From positions 1 to 64,000 of the forward strand of contig JAVSML010024630.1 in assembly GCA_038503035.1 (NCBI GenBank): a DNA stretch of 64,000 nt. Direction: 5' to 3'. This document shows, piece after piece, positions 1 through 10,773 of the stretch. The notes under the pieces were generated by a model, which saw only the letters and a program-made list of their open reading frames with translations, searched no databases and was not told where the DNA came from. Each line of letters opens with the position of its first letter. The first letter of the stretch is position 1. The position numbers and the translations under genes are program-made. This DNA is from Crocodylus rhombifer (lineage: Eukaryota > Chordata > Crocodylia > Crocodylidae).

Positions 1-204
1 TCACAGACTTTAATTTAGACACTTAAATTCACTCTATGAGCCTTTCTGGGTCTAGGCCAAAGACCCCAGTTCAACAGAAACCAATGCATATGTTTATCCT
101 TAACTACAGATTTAAAGTTAAATATTTTTCAAGCACTGTATTGAACCATGACCTAAATGCAAATCTTATGTCTTGGGCATGGCTTTCCCACAGTAAAATA
201 GATG
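1..204. other. Unassigned sequence
   Basis: AT-rich sequence with no coding pattern, terminal repeat or tandem structure that I can recognise. It abuts the point where CR1 similarity fades near 205. Confidence 0.5.
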
Positions 205-1462
205 TAAAATTCATTTAGATAATATCTACCTCATCCCCTACATCTAAGCATTTTCTGACCTGGTCATAAAAAAGGAAGCAAGGTTAGTCAGGCAGGATCT
301 ACCTGCTACAAATTCATGCTGGTTGCCCTTCACCATTATTTTTCCTGCTGGACTCCCACAAATGTGATCCTTAATAATTTTTTCAAAGGTTTTTCCAAGG
401 ATGGAGGTGAGACTAGCTGGCTTATAGTTACCTGGATCCTCCTTCCTCCCTTTTTTGAAAATAGAGACCACTTGGCCCTTTTCCAATCCTCTGGGACCTG
501 ACCTGAGGAACATGAGTGCTCAAACAACCTTGCCAGGGGTTCTGCTATGACACTGGCCAATTCCTTCAGTGCGCTTGGATGAAGATCATCCGGGCCTGCT
601 GACTTAAACACAGCCCCTCCAAGTGTCCTTTCATTAAGTTGGCACTAACAGTTGGTGGGCTGGTTTCTCTCCTGTGCTTGTCTATAATCCATTTGGGAGG
701 TATGTCCTGACCCATGTTGAGGAATATGGAAGCAAAAAACTCACTGAAGAGCTCAGCTTTGTCCCTTCTATCTGCCCTATTCTGCCCTGTAGGGGTCCTA
801 TGGTACCCTGTGCATTCTTTTTGCTTCCTATATAGCTGTAGAAGAACATTTTGCTGTCTTTAATTTTTGTCACCAGCCTAAGTTTCATTGCAGCTTTGGC
901 CTTTCTAACTGGCAAGTGTGAGCCAAGTAGGTATACTCCTTGACAGTTGCACCCTGCTTTCACAGCCTGTATGCCTCTTTTTTCTCCCGTAGTCTTTCCT
1001 GGATTTCCCTCTTCATCCAGGAGGTTTTCTTGGCCCCTTTGCCCCAGTTCATGTACAATGGGATTGTCTCTTTCTGTGCCTTTAGGAATGACCACTCCTG
1101 CTGGACTCCCATCTCACCAATACTCCTGATCATCAGTGCCTCACTAACTAATCTCCTGAGCATATTCAAGTTGGCCTTTCTGAAGTCTAGCACTTCTGCC
1201 CTACTGTTATCTTTCCCACCCTTTGCCGGATAGTAAATTCAATCAATTGGTGGTCACTTTGCCCTAGGTTACTTTGTATCTGCAGGTCATCCCTTGTAGC
1301 CAACACCAGGTCCAGTAAGGTGTTTCCTCTAGTGGGACTGTATACCTCCTGTGTTAGGTGAAGGTTCTGCATACAGATTAAAAACCTATGTGAATGGTTA
1401 GACCTTGCTGAGTGCTCTTCCCAGAAGATGTCAGGGTAGTTTAAGTCATCCATGACAACCAT
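205..1462 (-). pseudogene. CR1 LINE ORF2 relic (endonuclease end to early RT)
   Basis: Reading the minus strand from 1462 downward, the order is that of CR1 ORF2. First comes the last part of the AP endonuclease domain (MDDLNYPDIFWEEHS, then GQSDHQLIEFT near 1220), then the linker, then the early reverse transcriptase (KSAGPDDLHPSALKELA near 590, VPEDWKRA near 500, GRSCLTNLASFF near 280). The frame shifts several times and there are stops, so this is a dead copy. It ends inside the RT near the usual YLDFKKAF block, without the 3' end. Since CR1 copies normally keep the 3' end and lose the 5' end, the missing part was probably removed by rearrangement. The copy at 22.85-24.6 kb is a close relative. 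Confidence 0.88.
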
Positions 1463-2098
1463 GTCCCTTCATTGTGCCACATGAAAGGAAAATCAGTGGC
1501 ACAACTAAAAATGGTAATAGACTCTGCTGCATTACTGTGTTGAATATCTGTTACCTCTGTCGAACTTTTCCTATGCAGCCAGACCCATACCCAGTGAGTC
1601 TGGCTAGGTGGGGAAAATTCAGTTCTCTTCCACTCAGCTAGACACACATCACAGGTCTGCATAGGTGAGGAAAGACTCCACTTTCCCCTACTCTTCTGTG
1701 CTCAGCCACACCCGTGGCCAAGTCAGTGGCTAGGTGTATGGCTGCCTCCAGGCTCTGGGGTCTTCCCAGCCAAAGGTTAACTTTCACCTTTCCACTACCG
1801 GCATGTTGTACAAAATGGTCCTGGGCAAGTCTGTCATGTACATCTGAGATCAACGGTGGGAAGGTCTTTATAGCTAATTGTCTGAGCACAGTATATATCT
1901 GTGAGTAGCAGATCTAGGGAGTCTAGCTTGCCAGCCTCACCCCATTCATTTACCTTAGCTCTGAGTTCAAATTGTGCATGCCAGATATCCCACTCTTGTT
2001 GTTCCCCACTATAGGGCACAGGGTTGAATATGAGCCTTTGACTAGGAGGTGGGGCTGGTGTGTCTTCCTTTTCTGTGGGAGGCACTCCTCCCCCTGCA
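1463..2098 (-). pseudogene. Ty3/Gypsy-type Gag relic
   Basis: Two minus-strand open stretches resemble vertebrate Gypsy Gag. The first (2085 to 1834) has a proline-rich start followed by PVPYSGEQQEWDIWHAQFEL, a capsid-like signature of Gypsy gag polyproteins. The second (1889 to 1640) contains RLAQDHFVQHAG followed by RPQSLEAAIHLATDL, matching the usual order in the C-terminal capsid region. The two are in different frames and the spacing between them is too short, which implies an internal deletion. No zinc knuckle, protease or RT follows. The relic is bounded by the CR1 3' tail at 2099 and by the CR1 copy at 1462. Family assignment rests on remembered Gag patterns. Confidence 0.68.
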
Positions 2099-3360
2099 GC
2101 ATAGTTTCATAGTTTCTAGGGTTGGAAGGGATCTGAGTAGATCATCTAGTCCGACCCCCTGCCATGGCAGGAAAGAATACTGGGGTCAAAGGACCCCAGC
2201 AAGATGTTCATCCAACCTCCTCTTAAAAACCCCCAGGGTAGGAGCCTGTACCACTTCTCTTGGAAGTTGGTTCCAGATCCTAGCCGTGCTGACCGTGAAG
2301 TAGCGCTTCCTGATATCTAGCTTAAACCTGCCCTCTGCCAGGCTGTGACCGTTATTCCTGGTCACTCCTGGCAGTGCTCAGGGGAACAGGGACTCCCCCA
2401 ATGCCTGCTGATCCCCCCTGACTAGTTTATAACAGGCCACTAGATCCCCCCTCAGCCTTCTCTTTTGGAGGCTGAACAGGTTCAGGTCCCGTAGCCTCTC
2501 CTCATAGGGCCTGCCCTGTTGTCCCCTGATCATACGAGTGGCCCTCCTCTGGACCCTCTCCATGCTGTCCACATCCCTCTTGAAGTGCGGCACCCAGAAC
2601 TGGACGCAGTACTCCAGCTGTGGCCTGACCAGTGCCGCATAGAGGGGGAGGATCACCTCCTTGGACCTGCTCGAGATGCATCTGTGGATGCATGACAAGG
2701 TACAGTTGGCCTTCCTGACTGCCTCCCCACACTGCCGACCCATGTTCATCTTGGAGTCAATGATGACTCCAAGATTGTTTTCCACCTCCGTGCTGACAAG
2801 AGGGGAATTCCCCAACCTGTAGGTATGGTGCCGGTTGTTCCTCCCCAGGTGCAGTACCTTGCACTTGTCTGTGTTGAATCCCATCCTATTCACATCCACC
2901 CAACCTTACAACCTGTCTAGGTCTGATTGTAGCCTGATGCTTCCTTCTAGTGTGCCCACATCCCCCCACATCTTAGTGTCAACAGCAAATTTGAACAGGA
3001 TGCTTTTTATCCCCTCGTCCAAGTCGCTGATGAAGATGTTGGACAGTGCGGGCCCGAGGACCGAGCCCTGCGGAACCCACTGCCCACGTCCTTCCAAGTT
3101 GAGAAGGACCCATCCACTACCACCCTCTGGGTGCAGCCCTCCAGCCAGTTGGCGACCCAGTTGACTGTGTGGGTGTCGACACTGCAGTCCCCCAGTTTCT
3201 TGATGAGAACGGGGTGAGAGACAGTGTCGAATGCCTTCAGGAAGTCCAGGAAGACTATATCCACTGCTACCCCTGCATCTAATGATCTGGTAATCTGATC
3301 GTAGAAAGCCACCAGGTTGGTCTGACAGGACATACATGTCGCCTGCTCAAAGCCCACACA
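2099..3360 (-). pseudogene. CR1 LINE, 5'-truncated (RT to 3' end)
   Basis: The minus strand from 3360 encodes the RT from [17 protein letters not shown] and the [16 protein letters not shown] block, through [20 protein letters not shown] and the catalytic strand, to the conserved C-terminal stretch ([19 protein letters not shown], then RLRGDLVACYKLVRGDQQ). The catalytic box reads FAVD in place of the usual F/YADD. Frameshifts separate the blocks. The end near 2101 is the CR1 3'UTR with a short ATGAAACT-type tail. The 5' truncation at 3360 is typical of target-primed reverse transcription. The tail sits directly on the Gypsy gag relic, so this copy probably inserted into that element. Confidence 0.9.
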
Positions 3361-4755
3361 ATGACAATACTATGCACTCACTACAACAGTTTGCCCAGCA
3401 CCTTATGACCTGTGACAACTGTCACCAGTTGTAGCAAATCCCTGCAGTGTCAAGCACAATCATTGCAGCCAATGAGGGGTTTACTCACTTTATATAGAGT
3501 GGCCTACAGATTAGGGTCACAGCCAACAGGAAGGGACAAACACAGGTAAATAGGCATTCAAAGCATAACAACAGACATTTAGAGGGCAAGTAAACAGGCA
3601 GTGGTCAGTACCACTGAGCTAATACATTCAGCACATACAGACTCCTCCGACCTCTGGAAGTGTCCCCAAAAACCAACCTTTAGTCCAAAGTCACTGTGTG
3701 CAGCTCTCTAGGTTGGGGATCATGTGCAGTCATTCCGTGGTTTATCTGTGCTGTGTGGAGGCTTCCCTCTCGTTCAGTCAGTCTCATTCACCATACCACC
3801 TGGAACATGTGGCATGTAGGAAGCCTGAGCTTTCCATTCGCTTCCTCTTCCTGCTGCTCCTTAGGACTCTGGGATTTGCAGTCCAGCATCACAGCAGCAG
3901 AGCTCTGCAGGGTTTCTTATTACTTTACCTTCCTGCTTCCAGGTGCCTCTGGGCTTTGTAGCCCATGGTCCCAATCGGTGGGACTTCACAGGGTTGCTTC
4001 CCTTCTGTTCCACACATATCATGTTTTCAATGCACACAATGCATTACATTGCACAACGCATACATTATACTTGTCCTAGATCAAGTGTAGTGGCTGGGTG
4101 GAGGCCTGATATACAGCCTGGATTAATGCTACAATTGATAGAGGTGATAGTGACAGAACACCAGGATGGAGGAGGAGTTCAGAACAGCATCAGCAGTGGT
4201 CTTGGAGAGAAAAGTGATGCTTAAGGAAGGGAAAGCAGACCAAAAGATGAGAAAATAATCAGCGAGCAGAAGTGAAGATCCAGAATCTGATGAGGATGGA
4301 ACAAGGTGGGGAAGAAGGGATGAAAGAAGGTAGGAAAGAAAGGTGTGGTGGGATCAGTGGTTTTGGAGGAGGCTTTATTGAATAAATCAATGAGGGAAGA
4401 ATCCAGTCAGCATGAAGAACAAGAGGAGAGGAGAAGAGAAGGTGAGGAGGGAGAAATGAGAAATGAAACACTGATTGAAGGGAAGAGGAAGACTAGTGGG
4501 AAGAATAAACCAGACCTGCAAAGAGAAAGAAGTGAAAGGCAGACTGGCATGTACTCTATGCCTGAGAATGGGCATTTGTACATGTTACAAGTCATCCTCA
4601 TACACATTACTGAACATTACAAAAAACTGCCATTTATGAAACATAATGGCATAACCATGTACACGTGCATTGTTTTCTTTTCATGACCGATTTTGATTGA
4701 TCACGGCAACTTAGACCACCTCCAATATCTTTTAATTTGACTGTGGCCAATTGTT
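3361..4755. other. Unassigned sequence between CR1 and provirus
   Basis: No gene is supported. On the minus strand there is a TATA-like box (CTATATAAAG, near 3492-3502) about 130 bases upstream of the CR1 truncation point, which might belong to an LTR of the Gypsy element whose gag relic lies at 1463-2098; I cannot prove this. From about 4140 to 4530 the plus strand is strongly purine-rich, which creates open but compositionally biased frames that I do not accept as genes. Confidence 0.4.
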
Positions 4756-4759
4756 CTAG

Positions 4760-5370
4760 TGTTGCAGAAATGGCTGTGGTTCGTTTCTCGGGAGGCGAAG
4801 AACTCTCAGTCTCAGACACACTCCATTAGCAACACAAAAGGTATATATTTGCAAATAGGGTCAGAGCGAAGACAAAAGACCACACTCTGCCCACGGGGAC
4901 AACTTCTCAGCAGGCTTTATCCCCTCTCTCCTGAGCACGTGTGCAGAAGCAGGAACTCTTACAACTCATTTCTGGTTCATACAAACATATATGAAATGAC
5001 GTCACGTCATCCGTCGCATGTGCATTATAATTAACTACTTAAGTATGCGGGGCGGATAGGCTTATATGCATTAGCTAATTGCGCCTGCTCAGAAAGTACT
5101 TTAGGTTACCAAAAGTTCAAACCTTCTCTGCTCCAAGGACAGGACTATTAAAAATTGCAATTTACTCTTATCTGCATGAGAACGCTAAGGAGTATATGCT
5201 TTACTGTAACAAAGAGATAGTAAATTTGCAAAACAGAGAGAGAGTGATACCTTAATACAAAGAGCCCTTAGTAGCTTCTCCTCCAACCTCCCCCTCCCAC
5301 CAGGGAGAGCTGGCAGCTGTGCTGTTCTAACAACACTATTGATAATGCATTTTCAATAATATTTCTAACA
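4760..5370 (-). repeat. 3' LTR of the provirus
   Basis: This 611-bp LTR is bounded by TG and CA and is a near-identical direct repeat of 12725-13335. Differences from the 5' LTR fall near 4777, 4893, 4938, 5066 and 5365. In transcription orientation U3 starts at 5370. It holds a perfect CRE-type palindrome TGACGTCA at 4997-5004. A GATAAA hexamer (plus-strand TTTATC, near 4917-4922) is a possible polyadenylation signal, and no AATAAA is seen nearby. A shorter relative is the solo LTR at 46651-47151. Confidence 0.95.
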
Positions 5371-5384
5371 ATATCCCCCCTCAA
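5371..5384 (-). promoter_or_regulatory. Polypurine tract of the provirus
   Basis: Directly upstream of the 3' LTR on the minus strand is the purine run GAGGGGGGA followed by TAT and then the LTR start. Position and composition fit the plus-strand priming site used in reverse transcription. Confidence 0.8.
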
Positions 5385-5404
5385 GATGCTTTCTGCTCTT
5401 TACT

Positions 5405-7051
5405 TCATTTAGGCAAATCAAGATAATTACGAGGAATTTTTCTGAGGATCATGACTTTTGCTGCAGTCTGTGCTTTCAAAGGGACTGCTGCGACCTGCAT
5501 TCCTTCTACTGTGGTGGTTATCAATCTAGTGAGACAAGGAATAAGGCAAGGGATAAAAATCAAACCAGTCAGAGCACACAAAAGCACAAATCCTACTTTT
5601 TTCCACCAGGGTCCTCCAAATAATTTAAACCACCAGTCTTTATTCCATGTGGTTTCCCACGTTTGTATTGGTACATGGGCTATTTTCCTGATCTCTTTGG
5701 CAATCTCTAAGACTACTTTCCCGTTATCATCTATTTGGAGACAACAATTAGAAAGGTTGAACTTTCCACAGACTCCGCCATCCTCTGCGAGTAAATAGTC
5801 TAAAGCCATTCGATTTTGGTATATGGCTTCCCTCATCTGAGAACTCTGTCGGGCCAGCAACTCGAGAGCAGTGGCGGTCTGGTTAGTAATTACTTCCAAG
5901 ACTGCCTGCAACCAGATGATTCTATTTAGCATATATATTGGTGTCCGGTATCCCCAACTCCCATCATTAGCCCATGTAGCTGGTCCATAATACTCAATGA
6001 TCCTTTGAGGAGGCCACTCATCCTCCTTCCACTTTTGGGAGCCACCCTGTGTCAAACTTACATCAATACCTCTCTTGGCCCTTTTCCAATCATCATACAA
6101 AGAGACTCCCAGCTTATTTCCGACCTCAGATGGTAGCAAAAAGAAAGATGGTACAATTACTCCAATATAGCAGGTTCCAGTCCACCCTCGTGGTAGTACC
6201 GTATAGGCTCGCCTTCCACAAATCCAATAATGTCCTTTTAGGGCCCTGTTTTCCCCTCCCAAGGCTAGGGGGTCACGGCTGTGGAAAAGAAGGGGATAGT
6301 ATTTGTTGCCCCTATGCCCTAAAGGGCCAGTGTAATAGTTACTCAGTTTAAACTGACATTTCCATACGCCATCTTTATCCCTATACTCACACTCGGTTAT
6401 TTCATTTGTGTCATTTAAGGCACTCCAATATGTATTAAACCTTGCCACCATGCCATTCGGGTGTGCCCATTGCCAATTATAGATGTAGGTAAATCGTTCA
6501 CCTCGGGCCTTTTCATATGCCTGACATCTGGTAGGGTCAGGATCGAAAGGTAATATTCTTGTCCTTTTGACCTTTTGCATCTGCGTGGAGATTGGGAGCC
6601 TAACAGCAGCAGAATTCCATTGATCAGCATACTTGCTGCATATTCGGGCCCATTTCAATGTCCATGTACACTGACTATGTCCCAAACTCCTCCCTGTACC
6701 ATTACTGCTAATACAGTACTCTCCTAATGCCACTTGGGAAAGATCCCAGCTGCGGTTCTCATCCCATTCTTGACCAGTACTCTTAACATCCGCCTTGTCA
6801 CTTACCAACCATTTTGGGGCCAAAGGAAAAGCCCTCCAAGGCCACTGTTCTCCGGCCTCTCGGAGCCCCCCACAGGCCCAGCAGTTGGTAAGATTAAAAG
6901 TACCTGCAATTCTTTCCATCATATCAACATACAAATTTGTCCCTGGGGGAGCAATTTGGGAAAGCAGGGGCATAGGCCAGCGGCTAAGGCTACGCAATCC
7001 TGCTTCTTTCATTATGCAGATAACAACAAGGCACATTAAGATTCCCACCAT
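5405..7051 (-). CDS. env: Retroviral envelope glycoprotein, complete open frame
   Basis: An uninterrupted 548-codon frame with ATG at 7051 in a good Kozak context (A at -3, G at +4). A short hydrophobic N-terminal stretch (about residues 3-14) may act as signal peptide. The surface subunit has a CWAC motif at 57-60, matching the CXXC isomerase-type motif of gammaretroviral SU. A furin-type site RAKR ends at residue 327. In the transmembrane subunit, an immunosuppressive-domain-like segment runs from 411, ending in a cysteine motif C428-X7-C436-C437; most gamma-type proteins have X6. A membrane anchor lies at about 486-507, followed by a 40-residue tail. At least four N-glycosylation sequons are visible. 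The region after the furin site lacks an obvious hydrophobic fusion peptide at its very start. The gene starts 57 bases after the pol stop and ends just before the polypurine tract. Confidence 0.95.
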   Translation of the reverse strand: MVGILMCLVVICIMKEAGLRSLSRWPMPLLSQIAPPGTNLYVDMMERIAGTFNLTNCWACGGLREAGEQWPWRAFPLAPKWLVSDKADVKSTGQEWDENRSWDLSQVALGEYCISSNGTGRSLGHSQCTWTLKWARICSKYADQWNSAAVRLPISTQMQKVKRTRILPFDPDPTRCQAYEKARGERFTYIYNWQWAHPNGMVARFNTYWSALNDTNEITECEYRDKDGVWKCQFKLSNYYTGPLGHRGNKYYPLLFHSRDPLALGGENRALKGHYWICGRRAYTVLPRGWTGTCYIGVIVPSFFLLPSEVGNKLGVSLYDDWKRAKRGIDVSLTQGGSQKWKEDEWPPQRIIEYYGPATWANDGSWGYRTPIYMLNRIIWLQAVLEVITNQTATALELLARQSSQMREAIYQNRMALDYLLAEDGGVCGKFNLSNCCLQIDDNGKVVLEIAKEIRKIAHVPIQTWETTWNKDWWFKLFGGPWWKKVGFVLLCALTGLIFIPCLIPCLTRLITTTVEGMQVAAVPLKAQTAAKVMILRKIPRNYLDLPK

Positions 7052-7107
7052 ATTTTCCCTTTTATGAGATCAAACACAGCCTAAATGTTTCCCTTTTACT
7101 TTCTTGT

Positions 7108-9702
7108 CTAATTTTCTGAGCTCTGATTAAGCCGTCTCAGGTGCACTTGGAGATCACCAATAGGTTCACAGCTCCACTTCCTGGCTTCTTGTTCTGAAGA
7201 CGACTCAGCTTCCGGAGTGACCTCGTCTTGGGAGTTGATGTCCTCTGATGCTCGTGGATGTCGTTTCACACGGGTATGGTGTATCCAACGGTTATGGCCA
7301 GCAATCTTTACAGCGGTGTGGGTTGTTAGAAGTACCTGGAAAGGGCCACTCCACCTCTCAGTCAAGGGTTCCTTTTTCCACCGCTGCACCAAGACCCAGT
7401 CTCCCGGGGAGAAGTCATGTACTGGTACGTCTAAAGGCAGGCACTGAAAGGAGGCTGCATACCTGTGAAGAGAAGACAAGACAGACTGCAAAGCAATAAC
7501 GTACATATGAAGCTCGCTATTACCTAATTCAAAAGTTACATTTTCTCGCATCCCAGGGCGTAAGACTCGAGGGGGCTTGCCAAACATAATTTCATATGGG
7601 GTCAATTTGAGGCCCCGTCGGGGAGTGTTTCGAATGCAAGTAAGAGCTAGCGGCAATGCTTGAGGCCACTTAAGGCATGTCTCAATACAGATTTTGGTGA
7701 GCAGAGTCTTTAAAGTCCTATTCATGTGTTCCACTTGTCCTGAACTCTGTGGTCTCCATGGGGTGTGTAGTTTCCAAGTAACCTTGAGAGTTTGCACGAC
7801 TTCTTGAACCACTTTTCCCACGAAGTGTTGTCCTTGATCGGACTCAATGGACTCAGGCAGGGAATACCATGGAATGATCTCCTGCAACAAATACTTCACT
7901 ACTGTAGCCGCAGTGGCAGTCCTGGTGGGCCAGGCCTTGACCCAACCAGAGAGCTGGTCTACCATGACAAGTAAAAACCCGTGATGTCCGGACCGTGGGA
8001 GCTCGGCAAAATCAATCTGCCATGCCTGTCCAGGGTACGCTGCCCAGGGTCTACCTCCCATTGGCACAGGGGGTTTCCTTCGAGGGTTTACTTTCTGGCA
8101 TGTAATGCACCTGGTAGCAATGCGCTGAGCTTCTACATATAGCCCTGGGGCTACTACTTGGCGGATCATTAGATCACCCATGGCCAAACCTCCCATATGG
8201 GTTCTTGCATGGAGCTGTTGCAGCACCTCCCGAAGCAATGGCCTGGGTATCATGACTTTCCCTCCCGGTACTATCCACCACCCCTGGGAGTTCTTTTCTG
8301 CACAAGCTTTCTGTGCAAATTTATCTTCTTCAGGGGAATACTGTGGGACTAAATCCCGGACGTATGACCATATGGCATGGGACATGGCCTGCCTGGATAC
8401 TTCCTCCGCTTCTCCACCAATAAATGCGGCTTCCTTTGCTGCCGCATCAGCCTTTGCATTTCCAAGCTTATGCTTTTCCTCAGCAGCCTTCCCATGGGCC
8501 CGCACATGAATGACTGCTACCTCTTTAGGCTGGTGGAGTGCCTCTAGTAGCTTGATAATCTGGGGGCCATTAGCAATCTTATTCCCAGAGGCCGTAATGA
8601 AACCCCTTTCTTTCCACAATAGTCCGTGCGCATGGACTGTAGAAAAAGCATAGCGAGAGTCAGTATATATATTAACCTGCTGGTCTGTCCCCAGCTGTAA
8701 TGCTCGGGTGAGCGCAGTGAGTTCCGCGGCCTGTGCCAACCATGAGCTCGGCAATGACTCCCTCCATACTACCTTATCCAAGGTTACTACTGCACATCCT
8801 GTTCGTCTTTTTCCATCGATGACAGAGCTGGAGCCGTCTACGAAGTATTCAACATCTGGGTCCTCAATTGGGTCCTCAGCAAGATCAGGTCGCACCTGCG
8901 TGGTTTGATTCAGGACCTCAAGGCAGTCATGCGTCGGTTTCCCTGGCTCCGGCAGCAAGGTTGCAGGGTTTAAGGCTGTAGTATGTTTGAAAGTAAGTCC
9001 TGGATTAGAGAGCAAAAATATCTCATACCGTGATTGTCTGGAGGGGTTGAGAAATTTCCCTCCCTCAGTCCCTAGGATCTGGGGAACTCCATGAGGAGTA
9101 AGTATTTCCATATCTGCACCCATGACTATCTTCTGGGCTTCTTCAACAACCACTGCTGTCGCTGCCACAGCCCGAAGACAGGCTGGCCACCCGAGTGCAA
9201 CTGGATCTAGAACCTTTGAGTAATATCCCACGGGTCTCCAGGTCGGGCCCGATGGCTGTGTCAGCACCCCTGATGCAACCCCTCGATTCTCATGAACATA
9301 CAGTCGATATAGCTTTTTACTATTTGGGATGGCCAGGGCAGGGGGCTGGATTAATGCTGCCTTCAGCAGATCAAAGGCATGCTGCATTTCTTTATTCCAT
9401 TTCCATTTAGTGAGACTCTCCTTAGTCAGGGAGTCATACAATGGTCTAGCCTTCCCACCATAATCTGGTATCCATAGTCGAGAGAACCCAGTTAGCCCTA
9501 GGAATGCCCACAGCTCCTTGGGTGACTTAGGTGGGGTTAGACCTTGGATTGCCTGTATGCGATCTGCACTCAGGGCTCTGACTCCTTTTGAGAGCTTATA
9601 TCCCAAAAATGTGACTTCAGGCTGACATATTTGGGCTTTCTCTCTAGAGGCTTTATATCCTTTTTCCCCCAGAGTGTTTAGGAGTGACCTGGTGGCTTCC
9701 TT
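7108..9702 (-). pseudogene. pol: Pol C-terminal part: RT connection, RNase H, integrase
   Basis: This is the longest open section of pol, about 865 codons, in frame with gag and the protease-RT section but cut off from them by the UGA at 9703-9705. Counting from codon 9606: RT thumb/connection near 20-60 (KSPKELWAFLGLTGFSRLW); RNase H with D257, E295, D316 and D387; integrase zinc-binding H466, H470, C500, C503; integrase core D532, D590 and E626 with 35 residues between the last two. A C-terminal GPY/F-type segment (WSGPFQVLLTTHTAVKIAG) follows and supports gammaretroviral affinity. All catalytic residues are retained. An internal start is not expected, so this section would be expressed only if the upstream stops were read through. 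It ends at 7108. Confidence 0.95.
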
Positions 9703-10206
9703 TCAGAGCTGCAAGTTTGGGCTTGCAACTAGCAGGTCATCCACATATTGGAGGAGAGTCACTGTGGGGTGTGATCCCTTCCACTCCTCCAAGTCCTTCT
9801 GAAGGGCAAGTCTGAAAATATGGGGGGCTGCTACGAATCCTTGTGGGAGAACTGTCCACATGAGTTGGGCTTTATGGAAAGTATCTGGATCCTCCCATTC
9901 AAAAGCAAACAATTTTTGACTCTCTCGGTGAAGGGGAATAGAGAAGAAAGCATCTTTCAAATCTAGCACTGAAAATATTTCAGCTTCCCCCGGTACTTGT
10001 GTCAAAATCGTGTGAGGGTTCGGGACTACAGGATGGTCTGAAAGGACCTTCTTATTTACTGCTCGTAGGTCTTGGACCAGTCTGTATGAGACCCCATCTG
10101 CCTTCGGCACTCCAAGGATGGGGGTGTTATAGGGTGAGGACCCTTCCACTAGCCATCCGTACCTCTTGTATTTCTCTATTAACGGCTTGAGTCCAGCTCT
10201 GGCCGC
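9703..10206 (-). pseudogene. pol: Pol: reverse transcriptase fingers/palm
   Basis: An open stretch lying between a UGA at 10207-10209 and a UGA at 9703-9705, in the same frame as the rest of gag-pol. Conserved RT blocks appear in order: YRLVQDLRAVNKKV, FSVLDLKDAFFSIPL with the first catalytic aspartate, LPQGF, and the YVDDLL box near 9735. The spacing matches gammaretroviral RT. The flanking stops mean this copy cannot make a full RT without readthrough or correction elsewhere. Confidence 0.93.
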
Positions 10207-10773
10207 TCAGCTGAGTGGATACTGCTTTCCCCGAACGGGCCCCTCCCCATCCTTGAGTACGATCCTTACCGGGGAGACGGACTTAGCTCGCGCAGGGGTT
10301 CCATCAGCCCATACCGAAGGGTCTACTCCAGTCATGTGATCTTCTGGACTTACTGCAGGGCGTCGTTCCTCCAGGAGAGCCATCTGATAGTTCGAGCTCT
10401 GCTTGACAGGTAGCTGGACCACCATCTGATCGTCTCTGAAAAAGATCTCAGCTTGCAATTTTGTGAGTAAGTCCCGCCCAAGGAGTGCAACGGGGCAACT
10501 TGGAGAATACACAAAGAAGTGCTTGAGCAAATGGTCCCCCACTTTGGTGAGGAGTGGTTTACAAACAGGGAGTCGGGTTTGCGTTCCCTCAATCCCTTCC
10601 ACAAGTACGTGCTATTCACTAGTTCCTGCACAGGCGGGGTTTTCTGGAATCATTGAAAATGTAGCCCCAGTATCCACCAAGGCTTCAAAGTTTTTGCCAC
10701 CAACCCTAATGGTTACCATGGGATCTTCTCGGGCTCCAACCCGAAGGGTAGTGGTCTTAGATCCCCATCCCCT
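10207..10773 (-). pseudogene. pro: Retroviral protease region
   Basis: Directly after the gag UGA and in the same frame comes an aspartic protease. The active-site box LVDTGATFSMI lies near 10655-10680 and the C-terminal LLGRDLL block near 10470. A UAG codon at 10612-10614 splits the domain, and a UGA at 10207-10209 separates it from RT. The in-frame arrangement after a gag stop matches readthrough-type gammaretroviral expression. The UAG is most likely a post-integration lesion. Confidence 0.9.

Noticed and set aside
4140..4686. Open frames on both strands, including a 113-codon plus-strand frame rich in Glu, Arg and Lys
   Set aside because: The region is a purine-rich tract, and the frames are explained by base composition. 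No domain, splice site or conserved start was seen.
9604..10602. Separate genes starting at 10602, 10149 and 9606 on the minus strand
   Set aside because: The apparent starts are GTG or TTG codons just after stops, in the same frame as gag. They are sections of one interrupted gag-pro-pol and not independent genes.
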